A DNA stretch of 36,006 nt from Streptomyces roseoverticillatus. Lineage in GTDB: Bacteria; Actinomycetota; Actinomycetes; Streptomycetales; Streptomycetaceae. Where the stretch lies: the NCBI RefSeq assembly GCF_000719265.1, contig NZ_JOFL01000040.1, positions 1 to 36,006 of the forward strand, given 5' to 3'. A program made the translations under genes and the position numbers. The notes below the pieces were generated by a model. The model worked only from the letters and a program-made list of their open reading frames with translations. It ran no database searches and was not told where the DNA came from. Shown here piece after piece: positions 1 to 12,716 of this stretch. The first letter of the stretch is position 1. Each line of letters begins with the position of its first letter.

Positions 1-191
1 AGAGACCTGCCCGCCCTTGACGACCTGCTGCGACCAGAGCACCGGCGCGGCCTTGACACGATTGGCGGTGAAGACACCCGCAGCGGCCAGACGCGGCCCC
101 TGGTTGACCACGAGGGCCAGGTCGGGATTGCCGTTCTCCTTGATCCCGGCGGCGATGCCCGCCGCCGTGAAGCCCTGTGCTGCCGTGACGC

Positions 192-195
<4 letters not shown>
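1..195 (-). CDS. argJ: ArgJ, bifunctional ornithine acetyltransferase / N-acetylglutamate synthase (N-terminal part, cut by window edge)
   Basis: The first 65 codons are visible and read VSVTAAQGFTAAGIAAGIKE, then NPDLALVV and FTANRVKAAPV, the typical ArgJ amino terminus. ArgJ moves the acetyl group from N-acetylornithine to glutamate in the cyclic arginine pathway; the catalytic Thr autocleavage site lies outside the window. The GTG start at 195 is preceded by GGAGGAG at 201-207 with about five bases of spacing. The GTG overlaps the TGA of a 33-codon ORF (192-293) as GTGA, so translation may be coupled to it. It lies downstream of a broken argC, so its expression could depend on read-through of a damaged message. 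Identity is secure; completeness cannot be judged. Confidence 0.93.
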
Positions 196-1795
<1,600 letters not shown>

Positions 1796-2194
1796 GCTAC
1801 TGCCCCAGATCCCCTCAGCCTGGGCGAGATACCGCAGGCTGAAGCTGCTCACGCCCCACTGCTCACCTGCGATGACGTCCGTGATCAGCGAGAACGTCCG
1901 CCTTCTTCGCCGGGGCGCCGACGGCGCGCCTCCATACCAAGCCGCCCTCCACCGCGTGGCGGACATCGCCTGAGAGACCAGCACACGAATGAGGCCGAGG
2001 GTCCAGCGACACCGACCCTGTGACGGCGGGAGTTGCGTTCTGACCCGGGGCTGCGGTGTCGGTTTGCTTTGACACCATCAGAGGTCTTGCGGTGGAACGG
2101 TGGAATGGGCTGATGCCTCAGGAAGTCCGATGGGGAGAACACAGTGGTCGGGGTACGCGGCGCCGCGGTTCGCTCAGGAGGCACGGCGGGCCGT
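1796..2194. other. Non-coding stretch between transposase remnant and WYL regulator
   Basis: No convincing gene is seen. Short open frames here have no recognisable motif and no RBS. The segment probably continues the decayed mobile-element debris; terminal inverted repeats or target duplications could not be identified by eye. Confidence 0.4.
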
Positions 2195-3226
2195 CTACCG
2201 TTCGTGCTTGCCGTCCGGCTCCGCGCGCTCTTTGCTCTGCTCGTCCTGTTCGGTGAGGGCGTGGGCGGCGCGGAGTAGGCGGTGGGCGAGTTTTTCGAGG
2301 TGGGGGGCGAGTTCGGGGGTGCCGTGGATGGTGTGGGTGGGGCCGAGGTCGATGCCGAGGAGTTGTTCGGCGATGTGGTGGGGGTTGTCGGCGGCGAGGT
2401 CGAGGGTGCTGGTGGTCTCGTCGAGGGGGCGTACGCGGTCGGGGAGGGAGTAGGTGCGGGCGCGGACGGTGGCGGCGTCGGCGGGGACGGTGGCGTGGAA
2501 GGTGTAGCGGGCGGGGGCGGCGGCCAGGCGCTTGGCGACGTAGGCGGCCGGGTCGGTGGCGGGCAGTTCGCGGGGGGCGGCGCGGTGGCCGGTGGGGGTG
2601 GGGTCGCTGAGGCGGTCGACGCGAAAGAGGCGCCATTCGTCGTGGTCGGTGTCGTAGGCGACGAGGTACCAGACGGGTGCGGCGGCCACCAAGGCGTGCG
2701 GTTCGGCCCGGCGCCGGCCCGTGACGCCTTTCCCGGTCCGGTAGGTGAAGGTGGTGATCTCGTGATCGCGGCAGGCCGCCGCCAGGGTGGCCAGGACGGT
2801 GGGGTCGGCCTCGGGGCCGGTGCTCCAGGGCACGGGGAGCGGTGCGGTGGTGGCCTGGAGCGTTGCGACCTGGTGGCGCAGCCGTTGCGGTAGCACCTGC
2901 TCGAGTTTGGCCAGAGCGCGGACGGCGGTCTCCTCGATGCCGGTGACGCCGCTGGTGGCGGTGCGCAGGGCGACGGCGATGGCGACGGCCTCCTCGTCGT
3001 CCAGCAGGAGCGGGGGCAGGTCGGCGCCGGCAGCCAGACGGTAGCCGCCCGCGGTACCGGTGGTGCCCTCGACCGGGTAGCCCAGATCGCGGAGCCGGTC
3101 GATGTCGCGGCGAATGGTGCGCAAGGTGACACCGAGCCGATCGGCGAGTTCGGCGCCGGACCAGGTGCGGCGCATCTGGAGCAGGGACAGCAGGCGCAGC
3201 ATGCGGGCGGGCAGGTCCTGGGTCAT
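2195..3226 (-). CDS. WYL-domain HTH transcriptional regulator (YafY/DeoR-like)
   Basis: A 343-residue protein with an amino-terminal winged helix (AELADRLGVTLRTIRRDIDR, wing GGYRL near residue 60) and a WYL domain that literally contains VWYLVAYD near residue 180, followed by a WCX-like carboxy region. WYL regulators bind ligands or nucleic acids and control neighbouring genes. The start chosen is ATG 3226 (MTQDLPARML); ATG 3247 (MPGSLENM) is seven codons upstream, and neither has a strong RBS. The frame stays open to 3451, but that extra part lacks protein-like character. It is divergent from a VOC-family gene at 3513, and the ~290-base gap holds a perfect inverted repeat at 3298-3318. The common layout suggests control of the VOC gene and itself. 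The carboxy tail TEQDEQSKERAEPDGKHER is highly charged. Confidence 0.85.
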   Translation of the reverse strand: MTQDLPARMLRLLSLLQMRRTWSGAELADRLGVTLRTIRRDIDRLRDLGYPVEGTTGTAGGYRLAAGADLPPLLLDDEEAVAIAVALRTATSGVTGIEETAVRALAKLEQVLPQRLRHQVATLQATTAPLPVPWSTGPEADPTVLATLAAACRDHEITTFTYRTGKGVTGRRRAEPHALVAAAPVWYLVAYDTDHDEWRLFRVDRLSDPTPTGHRAAPRELPATDPAAYVAKRLAAAPARYTFHATVPADAATVRARTYSLPDRVRPLDETTSTLDLAADNPHHIAEQLLGIDLGPTHTIHGTPELAPHLEKLAHRLLRAAHALTEQDEQSKERAEPDGKHER

Positions 3227-3297
3227 GTTTTCCAGGCTGCCAGGCATTGGTGACGCGAGCTGTCCTAAAGGGCCTCTACCGTCGGAAACATCCGGGC

Positions 3298-3318
3298 GCC
3301 GAGGAGCCTCCTCGGCGA
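3298..3318. promoter_or_regulatory. Perfect 9-bp inverted repeat in the WYL/VOC divergent region
   Basis: CGCCGAGGA and TCCTCGGCG are separated by GCC. It lies 72 bases upstream of the WYL start and 195 upstream of the VOC start. It could be the operator for the WYL regulator or a hairpin in a leader. Only symmetry and location support it. Confidence 0.4.
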
Positions 3319-3512
3319 GGCGACAGGACCTCTTCCCGCCGGAAGCGGTGGATGCGGTCGGGCGGGCATCCCGTTTCGTCCGCGCAGCCGTACAGAGCAG
3401 GTCGATCAGGAACAGCCCGACAGCCGCCCGGGCCCGGGGTTCCCCACACATGACACAGGCGCACCCTCACCGAGTGTGAATTCAGGATGTGCCGCACAGG
3501 ATAGGAAAGATC

Positions 3513-3953
3513 ATGATTACTGCAGTGAACACGGCAACGGTCTGGGTGCTGGACCAGGACTCGGCCAAGACGTTCTTCACCGACAAGCTCGGCCTGGAGG
3601 TGCGCATGGACGTGCCCTTCGGTGAGGGCATGCGCTGGGTCACCGTGAGTGCCAAGGGCCAGCCCGAGGTCCAGATCACCCTGATGGTCCCGGGACCGCC
3701 GATGATGGACCCCGAGTCCGCCCAGCAGCTGACTTCGCTGCTCGCAAAGGGTGTCCTGATCGGCTGCACGTTCACCGTCGCCGACTGCCACGCGGCCTTC
3801 GCCGAGCTGTCCGCACGGGGCGTGACTTTCCTCCAGGAGCCGCAGCCCAGGCCGTGGGGCATCTCCGCGACCCTGCGCGACGACTGTGGAACCGTGCACG
3901 AGATCCTCCAGCCGCACCACCAGGGCCAGGAAGCAACCGGCCAGAACTCCTGA
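3513..3953 (+). CDS. VOC-family (glyoxalase/bleomycin-resistance fold) protein
   Basis: A 146-residue protein beginning MITAVNTATVWVLDQDSAKT with repeated beta-alpha-beta-beta-beta units: FFTDKLGLEVRMDVPFGEG in the first half and FTVADCHAAFAELSARGV with PWGISATLRDDCGTVHEI in the second. This is the vicinal oxygen chelate fold used by glyoxalases, dioxygenases and antibiotic-binding proteins. The carboxy EI of VHEILQ is the usual metal-ligand Glu position. ATG 3513 is preceded by AGGAAAGA at 3503-3510. An upstream in-frame start at 3489 is less likely because it lacks an RBS. It is transcribed away from the WYL regulator, its probable controller. The substrate is unknown. Confidence 0.85.
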   Translation: MITAVNTATVWVLDQDSAKTFFTDKLGLEVRMDVPFGEGMRWVTVSAKGQPEVQITLMVPGPPMMDPESAQQLTSLLAKGVLIGCTFTVADCHAAFAELSARGVTFLQEPQPRPWGISATLRDDCGTVHEILQPHHQGQEATGQNS

Positions 3954-4148
3954 CCGCGGCCGGCCACAGCAGCTGACCGCTACGGCCGCTGGGGAGGGCG
4001 ACCTCGCCCTCCCCAGCGCCCCACGGGGGCCGCGCCCTGGACCCGCCCTCCCGGGTAACCGCACGGCCCACGGGTGGCCGCACCGGCGACCAGCAGAAAC
4101 GATGACCACAGCCGGCCCTTCCGGGCTGCCCGACAACAGGGTGGAGCC

Positions 4149-4472
4149 ATGGCTTACGACGAAGTACTGGCGGAACGCGTGATGGAGCGCCTGGAGCCCG
4201 AGGGCGTGGTCGCGAAGAAGATGTTCAGCGGCCTGACCTTCCTCCTCCAGGGAAACGCGCTGGCCAACCTGTACGACGAGGGCCTCATGGTCCGCGTCGG
4301 CAAGGAAAGGAACGACGAGGCCCTGGAACGCCCCGGCGCCGCGCCCCTGGTGATCCGGGGCAAGGAACAAAAGGGCTGGGTCCTGCTGGCGGAGGAAACC
4401 CTCGACGACGACGTCCTGGACGACTGGCTGACGTGGGCCATGGACGTCACCGCCGAGCTCCCGCCCAAGTGA
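4149..4472 (+). CDS. TfoX N-terminal-domain protein
   Basis: A 107-residue protein: MAYDEVLAERVMERLE, then VVAKKMFSGLTFLLQGNALA, LMVRVGKERNDEALE and KGWVLLAEETLDDDVLDDWL. The MFGG/MFSG motif followed by the GLMVRVG strand is the signature of the TfoX/Sxy amino-terminal domain. In Streptomyces these stand-alone proteins are usually uncharacterised; a competence role should not be assumed. ATG 4149 follows AGGGTGGAG at 4138-4146. The 195 bases since the VOC gene include a GC-rich stretch with no clear terminator. Confidence 0.85.
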   Translation: MAYDEVLAERVMERLEPEGVVAKKMFSGLTFLLQGNALANLYDEGLMVRVGKERNDEALERPGAAPLVIRGKEQKGWVLLAEETLDDDVLDDWLTWAMDVTAELPPK

Positions 4473-4608
4473 GCCACCACCGACCGAGTCCGCAGTCACA
4501 CCGGCGTCGTTCACGGCGGAGATCTCGCCGGCCGGGGAAGTCGCGCTCCGCCCGCCGGGCCCCGCCCCGCCGTGGAGCCCGGCATCGGCACCCCGCGTCC
4601 GGGGGCGC

Positions 4609-5043
4609 TCATCCCTGGTCGAGGGCGCCCTTCCCGGGCCCTGGCGCCGGCTTCCCGAAGCGGCGCCCCGAGCGGTGCCGGCCCCTTCGGCGGATCCGGA
4701 ACTGCTGGAGCGGACGCTCCGTGAGCGGCTGCCCGGCGCCGTCGGCGTCACGGAGGCGGAGATCACCGCTGCCGAAGCACGCCTCGGCGTCACCCTGCCC
4801 GACGAGCTCAAGGCGCTCTACCGCGTGACACGGGCGCAATGGGAGGACTTGGGCGACGACTACGAGGCGGGGCAGCGCGAATGCATGGCGGTCGGCTGCG
4901 AGCTCTTCGCGCCGGACGACCTGTACATCGCCGACGCGTCGTCCCGTCACTGCCGTCGGGAGTTCGCGGCGATGGAGGCGGTCACCACGTCTCCCGGCGC
5001 CGCGGTGCAGGGCCTGGTCGGCTCACCCGGAGGTCGACGGTGA
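4609..5043 (+). pseudogene. Fragment of an SMI1/KNR4-family protein
   Basis: One frame reads SSLVEGALPGPWRRLPEAAP, ELLERTLRERLPGAVGVTEA, EITAAEARLGVTLPDELKAL and IADASSRHCRREFAAMEAV. The central part is the SMI1/KNR4 (SUKH) fold core, ITAAEARLG-TLPDELKALY. In Streptomyces this family often occurs as longer proteins in which this is an internal segment. Here the frame has no proper start (GTG 4675 lies inside the homologous region without an RBS) and stops at 5043 right after QGLVGSPGGRR, where longer relatives continue. It is most likely a decayed remnant. An expressed short version from 4675 (122 codons) cannot be excluded. Confidence 0.55.
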
Positions 5044-5218
5044 TCGGCATCAGCTCACCTCGTTCAGCTCGGCCCGCATCTGCGCCGCCTCGGCGTCGCG
5101 AGCATCGCTGAGCGGCACTCCCGCCACCCTATGACTCACGTCACATTCAGTTCCTGTCAGGAATCGGGGCGCCGTTCCGCTCAAGTCGCCGAGAGCAGCG
5201 AACCGACAGGAGCATCAC

Positions 5219-6439
5219 ATGAAGCACCGCATCGTCGTCCTCGGCGCAGGCTATGCCGGGGCCTACGTGGCCGGGAACCTGGCCCGCCGGCTGTCCCCGG
5301 CGGACACCGGGATCACCGTGGTCAACGCCGCGCCGGACTTCGTCGAGCGGCTGCGGCTGCACCAGCTCGCGGCCGGCCAGGAGATCGAAACCCAGAAGCT
5401 CGCCGACATCTTCGCCGGCACGGGGATACGGCTGCGCGTGGCCCGTGTCACCGCCGTCGACCCCGAGCGTCAGATCGTCGCAGTGGCCGACGCCGACGGC
5501 GAGCTCGGCTACGACACGCTTCTCTACGCGCTCGGCAGCCACGGTGACGACCGCGGTGTCCCCGGCGTGGCCGAGCACGCCTTCGACGTCGCCGCCCGGC
5601 CCTCGGCACTGCGCCTGCGCGATCGCCTGGACAACCTGGGGGAAGGCGGGAGTGTGGTGGTCGTCGGCGACGGGTTGACCGGCATCGAGACCGCCACCGA
5701 GATCGCCGAATCCCGGCCCGGTCTGTCGGTGGCGCTGGTCGCCCGGGGAGAGTTGGGCGCCCCGCTCTCCGCGGGAGCCCGCGGCCACCTGCGCCGGGCC
5801 TGCGACCGGCTGGGCGTCACCGTCCTGGAGCACACCAGCGTCGAAGCCGTCGAAGCGACGCGGGTGTTGTGCGCCGACGGCACCGCCCTGGCGTCCGACG
5901 CCACCGTGTGGACGGCCGGGTTCGCCGTCAGCCCCATCGCCGCCGCAGCCGGGCTGGAGGTCACCGAGAACGGCCGGATCGTCGTCGACCGCACCATGCG
6001 CTCGCTCTCGCACCCGAACGTCTACGCCGCCGGCGACAGCGTCTACGCCATCGGCGACAACGGCCGGCCGCTGCCGATGTCCTGCGCTTCGGCCGGCTAC
6101 ACCGGCATGCAGGCCATGAAGGCCATCGTGGGACGCCTGACCGGCAGCAAGATCGCGAACGTCAAGCTGGGCTACCCGGGCAACCACGTCAGCCTCGGGC
6201 GGCAGGACGGGATCCTGCAAATGGTCGACCACGAAGCGCAGGCAAAGCCGAAGTACATGGGCGGCCGGAAGGCCGCGCGGATCAAGGCGGGCATCCTCAA
6301 GATGTCGCTGTGGACCAACTCGCACCCGACCTTCTGCATGCCCAAGCGCAAGCGTCACCTGGCCGCCACGCCGGATGCGTCCACGGAGAACGCGGTCCCG
6401 TACGCGCCGGATGCCCCGGCCGAGAAGGCGGTCGCGTAG
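5219..6439 (+). CDS. NAD(P)/FAD-dependent oxidoreductase (NDH-2-like pyridine nucleotide-disulfide family)
   Basis: A 406-residue protein with an amino FAD site (IVVLGAGYAGAYVAGNLARR), an internal NAD site (SVVVVGDGLTGIETATEIAE) and the second FAD motif (NVYAAGDSVYAIGD). This order is that of type II NADH dehydrogenases and related reductases. No C-terminal membrane helix is evident; the tail after residue ~385 is Pro/Ala/Glu-rich and polar, so peripheral membrane binding is uncertain. ATG 5219 follows CAGGAG. The gene ends 18 bases before the start of an ECF41-type sigma factor, so they are probably one operon. ECF41-type factors are known to be linked with carboxymuconolactone decarboxylases, oxidoreductases and epimerases, and this oxidoreductase may be the target gene. 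TGTCAGGAAT at 5155-5164 upstream is a possible ECF -35 element, but a matching -10 is not convincing. Confidence 0.85.
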   Translation: MKHRIVVLGAGYAGAYVAGNLARRLSPADTGITVVNAAPDFVERLRLHQLAAGQEIETQKLADIFAGTGIRLRVARVTAVDPERQIVAVADADGELGYDTLLYALGSHGDDRGVPGVAEHAFDVAARPSALRLRDRLDNLGEGGSVVVVGDGLTGIETATEIAESRPGLSVALVARGELGAPLSAGARGHLRRACDRLGVTVLEHTSVEAVEATRVLCADGTALASDATVWTAGFAVSPIAAAAGLEVTENGRIVVDRTMRSLSHPNVYAAGDSVYAIGDNGRPLPMSCASAGYTGMQAMKAIVGRLTGSKIANVKLGYPGNHVSLGRQDGILQMVDHEAQAKPKYMGGRKAARIKAGILKMSLWTNSHPTFCMPKRKRHLAATPDASTENAVPYAPDAPAEKAVA

Positions 6440-6457
6440 CTGCCTAGGGTGGTCCGC

Positions 6458-7417
6458 GTGGACAGCATTGGCGTTGATCGCTTCGACACCAGTCGGTTCG
6501 AGGCCAGCCGGAACCGGCTGGCCTCGCTGGCGTACCGGCTGCTGGGCTCCGCCGCCGACGCCCAAGACGCCGTGCAGGATGCGTTCCTGCACTGGCAGGC
6601 CGCCGACCGGCAGCAGATCAAGGTGCCGGAAGCATGGCTGACCAAGGTCGTCACCAACCTGTGCCTCGACCGGCTCCGCTCGGCACAGGTCCGCCGCGAA
6701 CGGGCCGTCGGCGCCTGGCTGCCCGAACCGCTCCTCGGCGGCGACCCGATGCTCGGCCCGGCCGATACCTTCGAGCAGCGCGAATCGGTCTCCCTGGCCG
6801 TGCTGACCCTCATGGAACGCCTCTCGCCCCTGGAGCGGGCCGTCTATATCCTGCGCGAAGCCTTCTCCTACGGCCACGCCGAGATCGCCGAGATCCTCGA
6901 CATCACCGAGTCCGCAAGCCAGCAGCACCTCCACCGCGCCCGGACCCGCATCACCGCCGCGCGCCGCCGCAGTAGCGAGGTCGACCCGGCATCCGCCCGC
7001 AAGATCATCGAGGAATTCCTCGCCGCTGCCACCTCGGGCCGCACCGACCGGCTGGTGGCGCTGCTCACCGACGACGCGATCGCGATCTCCGACTCCAACG
7101 GCGCCGGCCCGGCCAAGACGCTGCTGCGGTACGACACTCCGGAGCGCATCGCCACCATGGCGCGGGCCGGTTTCAGGCCCACCCCCGCGAAGCGGCGACT
7201 CGCCGGCGGCGCGCTCGCCGTCCACTACGCGCTCGTCAACGGCGCCCCCGCCATCCTCTTCGTGCTTGGCGACCAGGTCGTCGGCACCGTGACGTTCGAC
7301 GTCACCGACGGCAAGATCGCAACCGTGCGCGGCATCGCCGCCCCCACCCGCCTCGTCCGCATCACCGAAGCCTGGCGGCAGCGCGGACCGGACAGGCCGC
7401 TCATCACCCAGTGGTGA
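6458..7417 (+). CDS. ECF41-type (SigJ-like) RNA polymerase sigma factor with SnoaL-like C-terminal domain
   Basis: A 319-residue protein. Sigma2: RNRLASLAYRLLGSAADAQD, AVQDAFLHWQ, AWLTKVVTNLCLDRLRSAQV. Sigma4: LSPLERAVYILREAFSYGHA, EIAEILDITESASQQHLHRA. The rest (from ~185) is a SnoaL/NTF2-like extension (IIEEFLAAATSGRTDRLVAL, LVNGAPAILFVLGDQVVG) typical of ECF41, which autoregulates the sigma factor in place of an anti-sigma protein. The DGGGK motif of that extension appears as the variant DSNGAGPAK. GTG 6458 is preferred because AGGGTGG at 6446-6452 sits at RBS distance; GTG 6449 is the upstream alternative. It follows the oxidoreductase closely and is likely cotranscribed. No anti-sigma gene lies nearby, as expected for this group. 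Confidence 0.88.
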   Translation: MDSIGVDRFDTSRFEASRNRLASLAYRLLGSAADAQDAVQDAFLHWQAADRQQIKVPEAWLTKVVTNLCLDRLRSAQVRRERAVGAWLPEPLLGGDPMLGPADTFEQRESVSLAVLTLMERLSPLERAVYILREAFSYGHAEIAEILDITESASQQHLHRARTRITAARRRSSEVDPASARKIIEEFLAAATSGRTDRLVALLTDDAIAISDSNGAGPAKTLLRYDTPERIATMARAGFRPTPAKRRLAGGALAVHYALVNGAPAILFVLGDQVVGTVTFDVTDGKIATVRGIAAPTRLVRITEAWRQRGPDRPLITQW

Positions 7418-7496
7418 CCCGAGGACCGCGACCAGGCACAGCCAGGGCGGAGACCGGCCGCCTGCGGTGGCCCGGGGATCCAGTAGCGTCCGTTCC

Positions 7497-8060
7497 GTGA
7501 TCGCCTTCGATGCCCTCGTCCGCCTCTGCCCGCCGCCCGCCGAACCGCCGCCCGCGGTGGACTGGGCGCAGGCCGAGCGCGCCCTGGGTTCGGCTCTGCC
7601 CGCCGACTACAAGCAGCTCGTCGAGGCATACGGGGACGGCATCTTCGACGACACGATCTGGCTGCTTGTCCCCGACTCCGCCTACGACGACTGTGACCTG
7701 CACGCGCAGACGACGGAACGGGACGAGATCCTGGCCGGCCTGTGGGAGTTCGAGGCGAAGCCCGCCGGCCTGCTTGAGGCGGGGGCGCGGGTCCTGCCGT
7801 GGGCATTCGAGGAAGGCACGGGGGCGTTCCTGTACTGGCTGGCACGGCCCGGTCAACATCCCGACGAGTGGACCGTGCTCTACAACGAGGGGCGCGGCCC
7901 ACTGTGGGAGCACCATGACATGGGGTGCCTCGCCTTCCTGCTGGCGGTGCTCACAGGAACGGTGGAAACGGAGTACTTCGGTTACCTCTACGAAGTGCTG
8001 AAGCCGGCGGAGCACCGCTTCGCGACAGCCGACCAGACCCTCGGAACGGCACAACGCTGA
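7497..8060 (+). CDS. SMI1/KNR4 (SUKH) family protein
   Basis: A 187-residue protein with VDWAQAERALGSALPADYKQ followed by LVEAYGDGIFDDTIWLLVPD, the SUKH-fold entry, and later TGAFLYWLARPGQHPDEWTV and a carboxy part around EYFGYLYEVL. SUKH proteins often act as immunity proteins against toxins, but no toxin gene is seen next to it, so that role is not claimed. GTG 7497 starts the conserved part; an earlier in-frame start at 7467 would overlap an intergenic stretch. A strong inverted repeat at 8112-8148 follows the stop. It is the second SUKH-related sequence within 4 kb, the other being the decayed copy at 4609-5043. Confidence 0.8.
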   Translation: MIAFDALVRLCPPPAEPPPAVDWAQAERALGSALPADYKQLVEAYGDGIFDDTIWLLVPDSAYDDCDLHAQTTERDEILAGLWEFEAKPAGLLEAGARVLPWAFEEGTGAFLYWLARPGQHPDEWTVLYNEGRGPLWEHHDMGCLAFLLAVLTGTVETEYFGYLYEVLKPAEHRFATADQTLGTAQR

Positions 8061-8111
8061 CGCTGTCCGGCCTCTCTCGACGACCTGATTCACCGCCGGC
8101 GCGCCTGGCTG

Positions 8112-8148
8112 AGCGTCTTACCCGGCCGGACTGGCCGGGTAAGACGCT
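8112..8148. terminator. 16-bp perfect inverted repeat after the SMI1/KNR4 gene
   Basis: AGCGTCTTACCCGGCC (8112-8127) and GGCCGGGTAAGACGCT (8133-8148) are exact complements around loop GGACT. The hairpin lies 51 bases past the SUKH stop and 18 bases before the -35 element of the next gene. No T-run follows, as is usual for Streptomyces terminators. It may also insulate the MerR-type promoter from read-through. Confidence 0.6.
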
Positions 8149-8165
8149 ACGTCACATCCCTCGGC

Positions 8166-8196
8166 TTGTCCTGGAGTGCGCTCCAAGATCTACGGT
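8166..8196 (+). promoter_or_regulatory. MerR/NmlR-type promoter with 19-bp spacer and internal dyad
   Basis: A -35-like TTGTCC (8166-8171) and a -10-like TACGGT (8191-8196) are 19 bases apart, the over-long spacing used by MerR-family activators. The spacer holds TGGAG-TGCG-CTCCA (8172-8185), extending on the right to CTCCAAG. This closely resembles the CTTGGAG-N4-CTCCAAG operators of the NmlR/AdhR branch. The -10 ends six bases before ATG 8203, predicting a leaderless transcript. No MerR gene is in this window. Confidence 0.72.
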
Positions 8197-8202
8197 CTTG
8201 CC

Positions 8203-8625
8203 ATGAGTACGGACAGCACCACCGCCAGGACCCGCCAGGAGCGCTTCGACCACGGCATGGAGGTCCTCACCCGCATCGACGGAGAGAGCGGGCAGAAGGT
8301 CATCGACTCTCTGGCCGACGTCTCGCCGGAGCTCGGGCACCAGGTCGTCGCCTGGGCCTTCGGCGACATCTACGACCGGCCCGGGCTGGCCCCCCGCGAC
8401 CGGCAGCTGGTGACCCTCGGCATGCTCACCGCCCTGGGCGGCTGCGAGCCGCAGCTGGAGGTGCACATCAATGCGGCCCTCAACGTCGGTCTCGCTCCCG
8501 AGGAGATCACCGAGGCCCTGCTGCACGCCGCCGTGTACTGCGGCATGCCCCGCGCGCTCAACGCCACCTTCGTGGCGAAGAAGGTCTTCGGGGAGCGCGG
8601 TCTCCTGCCGGTCACGCAGAAGTAG
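8203..8625 (+). CDS. Carboxymuconolactone decarboxylase (CMD/AhpD-fold) family protein
   Basis: A 140-residue protein whose centre, [40 protein letters not shown] and [20 protein letters not shown], is the CMD fold. The amino part [17 protein letters not shown] matches the short CMD proteins of stress operons rather than the protocatechuate-pathway PcaC. No AhpD CxxC pair is present; single Cys residues occur at GGCEP and VYCGMP. The ATG at 8203 is six bases after a predicted -10, so it is probably translated from a leaderless mRNA. The MerR/NmlR-type promoter suggests induction by reactive aldehydes or quinones, as for the Bacillus AdhR regulon, which includes a CMD-like gene; this is inference. 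CMD genes are also frequent partners of ECF41 factors, two of which flank it. Confidence 0.88.
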   Translation: MSTDSTTARTRQERFDHGMEVLTRIDGESGQKVIDSLADVSPELGHQVVAWAFGDIYDRPGLAPRDRQLVTLGMLTALGGCEPQLEVHINAALNVGLAPEEITEALLHAAVYCGMPRALNATFVAKKVFGERGLLPVTQK

Positions 8626-8688
8626 CGCACGTCCGCAGCAACGTGCGCCGGCTGTGCGTGACGCGCGCACCTGCCGCAGAAGACGGAA

Positions 8689-8722
8689 CCGCCCCGGCCG
8701 GGCGCAGTGCCGGCCGGGGCGG
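8689..8722. terminator. Bidirectional terminator between CMD and icd
   Basis: CCGCCCCGGCCGG (8689-8701) and CCGGCCGGGGCGG (8710-8722) form a perfect 13-bp stem with an 8-base loop. It lies between the convergent stops at 8625 and 8750 and can serve both genes. Confidence 0.75.
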
Positions 8723-8749
8723 AACGGTTTACCGTGTGCCGCGGGCGCG

Positions 8750-12109
<3,360 letters not shown>

Positions 12110-12126
12110 TCACGCCTTCCCGTCCC

Positions 12127-12684
12127 TTACGCCTTCCCGTCCTTCGCGCTCTGCTCGCCCTTCCCGCCCTGCTCGCCCTTCCCGCTCGTCCCGCTCTGTT
12201 CTCCGAGTGACTCCAGGAGGGTCCCGAGGACCGTCGCGAGCGCGTCGCGCTCCCCTTCCGTGAGCGCGGCGAGCAGGCGGGCCTCGGTGGCGACGTGGTC
12301 GGGCAGGGCCTCGTCGATGAGGTCGCGGCCGGCGCCCGTGAGGGCGACGACAACGCTGCGGCCGTCCGAGGCGCTGGGGCTGCGGCTCACCAGGCCGCGG
12401 GCCTCCAGCCGGTCGAGGCGCTGCGTGATCGCCCCGGAGGTGACCATCGAGGACCGCATGAGCTCGGCGGGGGTCAGGCTGTGCGGCGGGTCGCTGCGCC
12501 GCAGCGTCGCGAGGACGTCGAAGGACGCGGCGTCGAGGCCGTGGGCGGTGAAGGTGCGGCGCAGTTCGGCGTCCACGAGCCGCGAGAGCCGCGAGAGGCG
12601 GCCGATCACCGCCATCGGCGAAACATCGAGGTCGGGGCGGCGTACGGCCCACTGTGCGAGCACTTGGTCGACGTGATCTGCCAT
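12127..12684 (-). CDS. MarR-family transcriptional regulator
   Basis: A 185-residue protein with a winged helix: LRRTFTAHGLDAASFDVLAT, PAELMRSSMVTSGAITQRLD, RLEARGLVSRSPSASDGRSV, VVALTGAGRDLIDEALPDHV. The DGRSVVVALT wing is typical of MarR proteins that repress efflux or redox genes. ATG 12684 (MADHVDQVLAQWAV) is chosen; a GTG at 12708 is upstream but has no better RBS. The tail (EQSGTSGKGEQGGKGEQSAK) is a low-complexity stretch made by a degenerate short tandem repeat in the DNA and may vary between strains. It is divergent from an EamA exporter; three TTAGCGCTRA-like sites lie in between, implying repression of both directions. Its ligand is unknown. Confidence 0.9.
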   Translation of the reverse strand: MADHVDQVLAQWAVRRPDLDVSPMAVIGRLSRLSRLVDAELRRTFTAHGLDAASFDVLATLRRSDPPHSLTPAELMRSSMVTSGAITQRLDRLEARGLVSRSPSASDGRSVVVALTGAGRDLIDEALPDHVATEARLLAALTEGERDALATVLGTLLESLGEQSGTSGKGEQGGKGEQSAKDGKA

Positions 12685-12716
12685 CGGTCCAGGGTAGGCG
12701 ATCGACACCAGTTGTC

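Noticed and set aside
3227..3451. A longer WYL regulator starting at 3451
   Set aside because: The additional 75 residues have no regulator-like sequence, cover the intergenic palindrome and precede the usual start of this family.
5044..5131. A short minus-strand gene end reading ...MRAELNEVS
   Set aside because: About 25 codons of open frame with no start, RBS or family; too little to support a gene.
5139..5176. An ECF41 promoter before the oxidoreductase gene
   Set aside because: CGTCACA and TGTCAGG are present, but no CGTC occurs at the required 16-17 base distance; only a vague -35 candidate remains.
5147..7225. A 692-codon minus-strand frame opposite the oxidoreductase and first sigma gene
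   Set aside because: Antisense shadow of two recognised genes with no motif of its own.
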